From an archaeon (GTDB lineage: Archaea > Thermoproteota > Thermoprotei_A > Marsarchaeales > Marsarchaeaceae): DNA of 64,000 bases. The notes under the pieces were generated by a model, which did not search any database, had not been told where the DNA came from, and saw nothing but the letters and a program-made list of their open reading frames with translations. Where the stretch lies: the NCBI GenBank assembly GCA_021817005.1, contig JAKAWJ010000003.1, positions 1 to 64,000 on the forward strand. Direction: 5' to 3'. Positions 25,806 through 32,632 of this stretch are shown here, piece by piece (the first letter of the stretch is position 1; each line of letters begins with the position of its first letter). The position numbers and the translations under genes were made by a program.

Positions 25806-27890
25806 ACGCACACACCTGCAAAACGCAATAGTGGGCAGTTCATAATAGCCGCCGCTGGAATAATACTGATACTTATGATTGCAACAGTTCTTTTCCTCTA
25901 TACGAATCTGCCAAGTCAGCAGATTGCCGTAGGAAACCCGCTGCAGGCCGTGCAGAGCGTCGAGCAGGGGATGAATCACGTTTATGCCGCGAGTGCGAGT
26001 TACTATTCCTCGATACTGAACGTGACCGGAAACTACACCTTCGCGAGGCAGCAGGCTCTATCGCTTACCCAAGAAGGTTTTGACCGTCTTTCTGTGCTCT
26101 ATTCTCTCTATGGCCTGAGTTTCAACGCAACGCCCACGGAGGTTCGAGCCTCTTGGTATTCTCCTAGGAGTTATACCTACGCTTCTGGGGTAGTGAGCTT
26201 TAACCTGAGTGTGCAGGGCCTGAGTGGCATAACCTATAACGCGAGTCAGGAGCTCAGCGTCGACATAACATCAACGTCATCGTGCGGCATTTACAAGTGT
26301 TCAGACGTTCAAGTGGCTGAACAAGGGGGAGTGAATGACGCTGCGCTCACAAGTTCTAACTTTTACTTCTACGTTTTCGACGGACAGACTTCGATCTGGG
26401 TTAGGGCCTCTCCTTCCTCTCAGGTAGTTAACTATGGTAATGGTACATACGCTGTGCCGTTACCGAGTTCCTCTTCTACGTCTCTCTACGTACTGGGCGT
26501 GCAGGACAGCAGGGGAATAACCGTGATAGCTACGAATGCACACGAAATAACTTACTCTCTGACAGACTCCAACCCTGTGAACCAGAATGTGACTTTCGAG
26601 TTTCTAAATAACGGCACAGTGACCGAACTCGGGCAGTGTGTTGTCTCTTGCAGTTCGTCATCGGTCTCGGTTCCTATACCCCCCGTGCCGGTCAAGGATA
26701 TTCTCGTAAACGAAACACTGAGCGGCCACAAATCTGCCTATGTTCCCTTCCAAGTCGAAGACTGGGCATCAAACTATACTGTCCCGCTCGGATTATCTGG
26801 CAATCTCACTCTCTTTTCGAACTTTCAGATGGTCGTCACAATGGTAAATCCTTCTGATACTCAAAGCGTAACTATATCTTGGAACGGCACTGACTCTTCG
26901 AGGCAGACTCTGTATGCGATTCCGGATCGTGTACCGGGCGAGAAGGGGGGTACGTATTTCAGTCATAGCCTTAGCTCATCGAACAATGATATCTATACGA
27001 ATGGTGCGCTAAGTATCAGTATCCCTCAGGGAGGCTCAACGGCAGGCGTGGTTTTGACCATATCCGAGGAAAGCAAACTTTCGACTGTGCTGGGAACCGT
27101 GAACATTGTCCGAGCTGATGGTGTGACCCCCAGTGAGGGAGGAGGGTACGCCTATACTCTCGTGCCGGGAGTAGTACGAGATATTCTACAGGTCGAGCCC
27201 GAGAACCCGAGCGGCTGGGGGAATGCAAACAACCTCTACTTCCAGGCAGTTATACTGATTCCCGCGGATACGCAGTGGATTCAGGTGATTAATAGAGCGT
27301 ACTTTGTAACCGCTCCCTATTCGAGGAGTGTTAACGACCTAATGTTTGACAAGCTTGTACCCAATTGCGGGTCCCCATGCAATGGATTCAACGCTTTCGT
27401 CCAATGGGTAAATAATACGATTGACAATACCAATTATTTTGTGGCTTTAGGGAAGAACATGTCTTTTGACCAGAGCAACTCCACCAATATTCACCTCTGG
27501 GCCGCTTACTGTTATGGTCCCGGCCCGTCAGGTGGAACACAACTTCCCACCCAAACTACTGACCCCTGTACCGAAGGGGGCACTTACAACGTAGGAGTTC
27601 TGATGATGAATGCTGCTCTACAGAATCTTTACGCGTTTACGAATTCGCTCAGAAACTGCGGTGGCGGGTTTGGTGTTTCAACTGTGTCAGGGTCCCAGTA
27701 TCTGGAGGTCGACCCTGTGATACCCGCAACATGTGAAGGTGGGCTCTCCCCTTCGCCAACTTACGCCGCAACCCTTAGTTGGACAGGAATATTCTGGTTT
27801 TGGCCACCTCGGGCTCCCATACGCATAGACGCATATAGTTTGGCCAGCCTTGTGGAGTACCCCCCGACGTTGACGGTGACGACCTCCTAG
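25806..27890 (+). CDS. Large class III signal peptide surface protein, locus C subunit 'e' (no canonical start codon)
   Basis: About 694 codons, open immediately after the TGA of the preceding gene and in the same frame. The N-terminus reads THTPAKRNSG|QFIIAAAGIILILMIATVLFLY, with a class III site (G|Q) and a hydrophobic helix. It matches the shorter locus B protein at 15178. The first standard start is ATG 25875, in the middle of that helix, and would destroy the signal. TTG 25802, at the expected TTGA position, is in another frame. The extracellular part is rich in Ser/Thr/Asn, with many NxT/S sequons and a few cysteines, and ends without a second anchor. Probable tip or adhesive subunit (inference). 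Confidence 0.6.
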   Translation, partial: THTPAKRNSGQFIIAAAGIILILMIATVLFLYTNLPSQQIAVGNPLQAVQSVEQGMNHVYAASASYYSSILNVTGNYTFARQQALSLTQEGFDRLSVLYSLYGLSFNATPTEVRASWYSPRSYTYASGVVSFNLSVQGLSGITYNASQELSVDITSTSSCGIYKCSDVQVAEQGGVNDAALTSSNFYFYVFDGQTSIWVRASPSSQVVNYGNGTYAVPLPSSSSTSLYVLGVQDSRGITVIATNAHEITYSLTDSNPVNQNVTFEFLNNGTVTELGQCVVSCSSSSVSVPIPPVPVKDILVNETLSGHKSAYVPFQVEDWASNYTVPLGLSGNLTLFSNFQMVVTMVNPSDTQSVTISWNGTDSSRQTLYAIPDRVPGEKGGTYFSHSLSSSNNDIYTNGALSISIPQGGSTAGVVLTISEESKLSTVLGTVNIVRADGVTPSEGGGYAYTLVPGVVRDILQVEPENPSGWGNANNLYFQAVILIPADTQWIQVINRAYFVTAPYSRSVNDLMFDKLVPNCGSPCNGFNAFVQWVNNTIDNTNYFVALGKNMSFDQSNSTNIHLWAAYCYGPGPSGGTQLPTQTTDPCTEGGTYNVGVLMMNAALQNLYAFTNSLRNCGGGFGVSTVSGSQYLEVDPVIPATCEGGLSPSPTYAATLSWTGIFWFWPPRAPIRIDAYSLASLVEYPPTLTVTTS

Positions 27891-28187
27891 GGCACATTTT
27901 AGCAGGCGCCTTGGGTACCGTATGACTGCCGCAGTCCATTGTTCTATCATTAAAGCTAGTTATCTTTGAACTACCGGCAAGCTAATCGGGTGAGCGGTTT
28001 TTAGCGCGGAAATGACGCTTTGAGAGTCGTCGTCGAAATCCGGTCTTAGACGTACAAAATTTGCTAAGACGATTGTTTCCGTCCAATAAATCTCGGACCA
28101 CCCGCTCATCAAAAAAGAAACTGGGGCGACACAACCCAGACTTGAGAGCGCATTTTGCAGTTAAGAGACTGCCTGAGTTCTCGGTTG
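27891..28187. other. Gap between the convergent ends of the locus C operon and its ATPase gene
   Basis: These 297 bases contain no supported gene or clear terminator hairpin. They simply separate the plus-strand pilin operon from the minus-strand ATPase gene. Confidence 0.4.
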
Positions 28188-29798
28188 TCATCTCGCGCTG
28201 ACCGCAGTTTGCGGAGAAGGAGCCTTAGAGCGGCCCTCTCCCACGCCCAGCTCCTGAGCGGCCAGCGCACCTGTCTCCTGCGGCTTGTAGTAGTAGTCAG
28301 TGAACACCTTTTGCAGCTCGACCTGGTGCCTCAGGTTGCGCTGCACGAGCCACTTTAGCACAACTTCCCTCCTGTGGATTTCATCAATTATTGCTTCAGG
28401 AGTTGTAGCGCGAAACTCGGCAAGTTTCTTGATTTTCACGCTTTCATGTAGGTTCGAGACGAAATTATCCTTGGCGTTATTCCATTCGAACACCCGCACC
28501 TGGGTGTCCACGTCCACTACTTCTTCGGCCGCGATTATTCTCCTGCCAAAGCGCATCCTGTCGCTTCCCGGGAGTAGAACCCTGCGGGAGACAAGTGCCA
28601 AATCCAGGAACGGAATATAGGAGGGTGCGACATCCATCGGTTTCGAGGTCAGACGCTTTATCGCAGATCGAACGTCTTCTGCGTGTATTGTGCACAGCCC
28701 TCCGTGACCGGTTGACACGGCCTGGAAAAGTACATACGCCTCTTCACCTCGCACCTCGCCTACTATGAGTACCTCTGGACGCATTCTTAGGGAGGCTTTC
28801 ACGAGGTCGAAAAGAGAAACTTCGCCAATTCTTTCCGAGCTCAGGCCGTAGGACGGCCTGCTTATCATTGGCACCCAGTTGTCAACTGCTATGTTCATCT
28901 CCTGGACTTCCTCTATCGTGACGATTTTGATTCCGGGTCTCAGCATGCTTGCCAGCGCATTGAGTAGCGTGGTCTTGCCCGCGGCGGTCGCACCCACGAC
29001 AATCGTGGTCAGCCTGCTCTCCATCATGTACCAGAGGTAGGCAGCAAGCTCGGTGTTCAGCGTTCCAAACTTGAGCATATCCACAATCGTGACGGGGTCT
29101 GTCCTGAACTTTCGAATCGTGAGCGTGCTTCCAAAGGGAGTGACCTCCTTTCTGTATGTTGCCATGAGCCTGTGCCGCCCGGGCAGTGTTGCGTCGACAA
29201 GCGGAAAGGCCGTGCTCACGTGTTTTCCGGAAATGTGCACCAGTCTGACAATCAGGTCGTCAAGATCCTCCTCCTTTGTGAATATCAGATTCGTGGGCAT
29301 GCTCTCATACTTCGAGTGGAACACGTAGAGCGGCCTGTTCAGGCCGTCCAGGCTGACGTCTTCGATTGCGGGGTCGGACATGAAGGCGTTCAGCGCACCG
29401 AAGCCCACCATGTCGCGGTCGATATAATAGAGAATCTTGGACCACGCAATGTTTGCCATCCTGCCCATTGCTATCCTGTATTTGTCCACGATGTTCCTCG
29501 CGCTGGCTTCGAAGTAGGCCTTGGAATCTACGTCGCTCCTCGGAACTTTGAGCTCCATCTGGAGAGTTTTCAGGAGAGTATTATAGATCTGAATTTCTTC
29601 TTCGTTGAGCTTGAGCTCATCAACCATGTATGCGTATCCGCCGGATTCAGGGTCTTTAGCAATTACAACATACGCGAAGGGCTCGGTGATCGCGTAACGC
29701 TCCACTTCAACGAAGTTAGTGGGAATGGGTGTCGTAGTAATTGGCGACTTGAGGTCGCCATCTGCCGTCGATCCGTTTTGTTTCTTCGTGGTTTCCAT
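28188..29798 (-). CDS. Type IV pilus assembly ATPase (GspE/FlaI family), locus C
   Basis: A 536-residue secretion ATPase. The N-terminal domain contains YYIDRDMVGFGALNAFMSDP, as in archaeal FlaI. Walker A GATAAGKTT lies at about 269-277, acidic box VTIEEVQE, Walker B region RPEVLIVGEVRGEE and histidine box GGLCTIHAED, all intact. The minus-strand TATA tatata near 29834-29839 favours ATG 29798 over GTG 29813. It is monocistronic, convergent with the locus C pilin operon. With no other platform gene nearby, the membrane protein at 19632-21404 is its likely partner. The tail (~470-536) is charged and contains a family-typical helix ending in HRREVVLKWLVQ. Confidence 0.92.
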   Translation of the reverse strand: METTKKQNGSTADGDLKSPITTTPIPTNFVEVERYAITEPFAYVVIAKDPESGGYAYMVDELKLNEEEIQIYNTLLKTLQMELKVPRSDVDSKAYFEASARNIVDKYRIAMGRMANIAWSKILYYIDRDMVGFGALNAFMSDPAIEDVSLDGLNRPLYVFHSKYESMPTNLIFTKEEDLDDLIVRLVHISGKHVSTAFPLVDATLPGRHRLMATYRKEVTPFGSTLTIRKFRTDPVTIVDMLKFGTLNTELAAYLWYMMESRLTTIVVGATAAGKTTLLNALASMLRPGIKIVTIEEVQEMNIAVDNWVPMISRPSYGLSSERIGEVSLFDLVKASLRMRPEVLIVGEVRGEEAYVLFQAVSTGHGGLCTIHAEDVRSAIKRLTSKPMDVAPSYIPFLDLALVSRRVLLPGSDRMRFGRRIIAAEEVVDVDTQVRVFEWNNAKDNFVSNLHESVKIKKLAEFRATTPEAIIDEIHRREVVLKWLVQRNLRHQVELQKVFTDYYYKPQETGALAAQELGVGEGRSKAPSPQTAVSAR

Positions 29799-29831
29799 GG
29801 ACTTGAGACTCACAGTGAGTATTCTGCGCTG

Positions 29832-29841
29832 GCTATATAAC
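29832..29841 (-). promoter_or_regulatory. TATA box of the locus C ATPase gene
   Basis: On the minus strand it reads ttatatagcc. Transcription about 25 bases downstream would begin near 29810, just ahead of ATG 29798. Confidence 0.5.
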
Positions 29842-30539
29842 GGATTCGCAGCTATCCCCTCTGTAGATTAATATCAAATGTGATATATTATCTATGCTAT
29901 AAGTCTACTTATGCCTTTTGGATGAATGTATAATCGCCCCTGTCCGGACGTGCAGCCCACGACAAGGGCTCTCCTCGCTGCGGGCCAAAGACTGGGGGAG
30001 CACTGCGGCGGATGTCCCGCTCGTTTGGGTCGTTGGAATACTCGAGCTGTGCTGGGATATGCTCTTTAAGAGAAGACTTTGGACCATACGTTTGACGGCG
30101 TGGATTTGATGCTAGAGTCAAGTCTTTGGGCGAATGTCGATTTGTGAATAATAAGGATGTCCTAGAGGAGGATCTCTTGCTCACGGTCGACCCCGCTCTA
30201 TCCGGAGCTGCAAATTCCGTCTGGAAGCATCAATATCTTCTTGAGGACTTGGATGACGGGCTACCATACCTGCCGATCGCTTAAGGATTGGTCGAATCGG
30301 GTGGAACTCGAATCGCTGACGCTGAAGCGGAACTCGTGGAGAAGACCATTCGCCATTGGTTAGGCACAGGCTCGCACTGCACGACATCATTTTTGCGGCT
30401 CTTGCTAGAGAAATGGAATCTCCACTCGGTACTTCCGACAAACGCCAAGCGCGTTTGATGAACTAGTGAGAGTTGTCGACTGAAATTGTAAGATCAAATC
30501 GAGATTTGCAAGGGAAGCTTCGTGGATTCTGCCGGGTCC

Positions 30540-30569
30540 GCTAAGCCCAGCTAAGTTCAGTTAAGCTCT
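30540..30569. repeat. Three direct 10-bp repeats (GCTAAGnnCA-like)
   Basis: Units gctaagccca, gctaagttca and gttaagctct follow one another with a 10-bp period, placing TAAG once per helical turn. The spacing suggests protein binding on one DNA face, but no regulated gene is adjacent. Confidence 0.4.
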
Positions 30570-31003
30570 AACAGACGTTCAGCCGAGTATGCGCCGCTCA
30601 GGTAGCTCGACCATATCGACGGGGACGACCGGCAGGCTGTGGACTACTGGGCCAGCGCCGTCGGCCGCGCGGCGACTTCAGCCGCTGGTCACCGAACACG
30701 ACCACTCTGGAATTTCCCACCCGCGAGCCACTCCGCAGGTAGGTCGGAGAGCGTGGGCTCGATTTGCCGTCGCGCTCGAGGCGGATTGTCGCTCGGGACC
30801 CCCGGCCGGTGCGTGAACAGTCAGACAGGCACACACAATCAGCAAAACAGTCACAGGTGCGCAGAAGAGAGGGAGAAAAGTATGCGGTCGCCGGGTATTT
30901 TGGGATCGCTTTCGAATCCCTGACAGTTTTGCAAGCAAACTAACCCAAAAATATACAAGATATACGAAGCCTAGACATAGATATTAGAGCATACTCGAAT
31001 CAA

Positions 31004-31216
31004 CCTAAGACTAGTCTTGGGGCCTTACAAAACATTAGTCCAAGACTATAAAACTTGCGACAAGGTTGGATGCCAGACTTCCAAGACTAGTCTTGACGAA
31101 ATTTAAGACTACCAAGACTCCAGAACTAGGAAGTCAGCCCGAAATTTGAGCACGATTTCATGATAGTCTTGTTCTTCCAAGGCTAGTCTTGGCAAGACTC
31201 CCAGTCTTGAAGACTG
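31004..31216. repeat. Cluster of AAGACTAGTCTT palindromes and half-sites
   Basis: Full palindromes: 31007-31018 (AAGACTAGTCTT), 31082-31095 (CAAGACTAGTCTTG, perfect), 31177-31192 (CCAAGGCTAGTCTTGG, one mismatch) and 31202-31216 (CAGTCTT-G-AAGACTG, perfect). Half-sites AAGACT or AGTCTT also occur at 31042, 31105, 31114, 31165 and 31194. About a dozen copies of one hexamer in 210 bp is far above chance. The cluster lies about 290 bp before the start of the DUF5678/retropepsin pair. Operator array, partition site or origin element are all possible; none is established. Confidence 0.75.
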
Positions 31217-31465
31217 CCTATGGTACGAGACCGCAAGCGAAACCATTGTACTACATTTTCGAAGGGCCGTTAAATCCTCAGGATTGGTTGTCTCGGGTCT
31301 TAGGTGGATTGCTGTCGTACATAGTTGTCGGAGCCCCAGGGGCTTGCTGACTGTGACTGTCAAATGCCTCCGAGATAACAGTCATAACAAAAATCACAAG
31401 GCTCCTTTGTATATCATTGAAACTTGAATGATAATCACATAGTCTAGGAAGAGCTGTTGACAAGG

Positions 31466-31473
31466 CTTTATAT
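31466..31473 (+). promoter_or_regulatory. TATA box of the DUF5678/retropepsin unit
   Basis: ctttatat lies about 35 bases before ATG 31505, predicting a transcript start near 31496 and a short leader. Confidence 0.55.
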
Positions 31474-31504
31474 CCATGAAAGACAAGTATATTGTGCTCA
31501 ATGA

Positions 31505-31765
31505 ATGTCTCAGTCGCCGGCCTTGCAGACTGAATATCAGTACTATCTTAAAATCAAAGCTGACCTGCTCAAACAATACAAAGGTAAGTTTGCTTTAATT
31601 AAGAAACAGGAGCTTGTCGGAACCTTCGATACGGATCAAGATGCCTACAATTCGGGTCTTGACAAATTTGGAAACGTGCCGTTTCTAATAATTCGTATAG
31701 AGGAAACAGATGAATCAGCTTGGATTCCTGTGCTATCTATGGGCCTTTTGAATGCCGGTCTTTGA
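31505..31765 (+). CDS. DUF5678-like small protein
   Basis: An 86-residue protein. A helical start (EYQYYLKIKADLLKQYKGKFALIKKQELVGTF) is followed by DTDQDAYNSGLDKFGNVPFLIIRI. This is the pattern of small archaeal/cyanobacterial DUF5678 proteins (LxxYKGKxVAIxxxxVVxxGxxxxxAxxxAxxxxxxPxxIxxI). Function unknown. It overlaps the next gene by 14 bases, so the two are co-translated. DUF5678 proteins are often found beside retropepsin-like proteases, which supports the assignment. Codon use looks more AT-rich than its neighbours, hinting at acquisition. Confidence 0.65.
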   Translation: MSQSPALQTEYQYYLKIKADLLKQYKGKFALIKKQELVGTFDTDQDAYNSGLDKFGNVPFLIIRIEETDESAWIPVLSMGLLNAGL

Positions 31766-32228
31766 ATTCACTTACAATGCCGCAGTAACTGCAGGTCAAA
31801 GTCCAATTTCACCTCAAGCGGCTCTTCAGCCTGCTGGACCTCGAATCCAAGGGATACAGATGGCCGTACCATCGCGTCTTGAACAGCAGCTAAGAGACTC
31901 AAATCAGCCAGTGCCTTCTCCAATTTCTGGGGATGCACTGATCGACACTGGCGCTACGGTTAGCGCTGTGGATGATTCTGTCATTCGCAGATTAGGAGTA
32001 TCTCCTGTAGGATTAGCTAACGTTGGAACCGGAGCCGGGCCGAATCAACAAAACCTCTATCCTGCAAGATTCATCTTGCCTAACCTAGGATTTGTGCTCG
32101 AATTCAGTAGAGCGTTGGGAAGTAACCTTTCTTCAACGGGACTAATAGCTCTATTGGGTAGAGACGTCCTTTCAAGAATGGTCCTCATCTATAGTGGGGC
32201 GTCAGGCAGGATTACGAATGCATTCTGA
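31752..32228 (+). CDS. Retropepsin-like aspartic protease
   Basis: A 158-residue protein with the aspartyl protease motif ALIDTGATVSAVDDSV (D-T-G-A) at about residues 62-77 and the family's C-terminal ALLGRDVLSRMVLIYSG. These are the hallmark of single-domain, dimeric retropepsin-like proteases. Residues 1-55 may form a beta strand for substrate binding. It would hydrolyse peptide bonds in the cytoplasm as a dimer; the substrate is unknown. It starts at ATG 31752 within the partner gene. Together they form a compact two-gene unit preceded by an unusual palindrome array. Confidence 0.72.
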   Translation: MPVFEFTYNAAVTAGQSPISPQAALQPAGPRIQGIQMAVPSRLEQQLRDSNQPVPSPISGDALIDTGATVSAVDDSVIRRLGVSPVGLANVGTGAGPNQQNLYPARFILPNLGFVLEFSRALGSNLSSTGLIALLGRDVLSRMVLIYSGASGRITNAF

Positions 32229-32388
32229 AATAGATTCTGCCCCTATTTCCCATGCTTTACTTCGGTACAAGGGAACTTTAAGGATCTCAGTTTCACAATT
32301 TTGTAATGAGAGCTAATCTAAAGTCTCCCTAAGGAGAAAGTCTTGATAAGGTGGATTTCCGTCTGAGATTATAACTCATGGAGGTAGG

Positions 32389-32463
32389 TGCGGTCGCCGG
32401 GATTTGAACCCGGGATCGGCAGCTTGGAGGGCTGCAGTCCTAACCAGACTAGACGACGACCGC
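32389..32463 (-). tRNA. tRNA-Gly(TCC), with C33 in the anticodon loop
   Basis: A 75-nt cloverleaf. Acceptor GCGGTCG/CGACCGC, D-arm containing TAGTCTGGTTAGGA, anticodon stem GCAGC/GCTGC, T-arm CCGGG-TTCAAAT-CCCGG, discriminator A; no CCA is encoded. The seven-base loop reads CCTCCAA, placing TCC at 34-36 and C at position 33, where nearly all tRNAs have U. The tRNA-Val here, with the same layout, has T33. No intron. Confidence 0.9.
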
Positions 32464-32632
32464 CCAGTTCGGCCATTGCCTCTGCTCACACAGAACCCGC
32501 GTATGGCGAACGATAGTCTAGGCGCAGCCGGAGACTGATAAGCTTCTCACGCACTTTTCAAAGAAGATATGCATCAACTTGTGTAGTATTACTTAAGTAT
32601 GCCAGCTGTGTGAGAGCAGGTGGTCCCGCAGA

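Larger units (their letters stand above)
29799..31504. other. 1.7-kb gene-poor region
   Basis: Only short, unsupported frames occur here. The left part (to about 30470) could include decayed coding DNA but I recognise no family. A GC-rich block (about 30590-30820) contains an imperfect hairpin, CCAGCG (30652-30657) with CGCTGG (30683-30688), and may hold an RNA. A threefold 10-bp repeat lies at 30540-30569 and a palindrome cluster at 31004-31216. The right end carries the promoter of the gene at 31505. Confidence 0.5.

Noticed and set aside
1-30000. Archaellum (fla/arl) operon
   Set aside because: ATPase and FlaJ-like proteins are present, but no ArlF/G/H-like genes or archaellin signatures occur; the subunits look like pilins and the platform proteins are TadC-like.
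29799-30470. Decayed transposase or integrase
   Set aside because: No catalytic motif, inverted terminal repeat or target duplication could be seen in any frame.
31004-31216. CRISPR array
   Set aside because: The repeats are short palindromes at uneven distances with no uniform spacers and no cas genes nearby.
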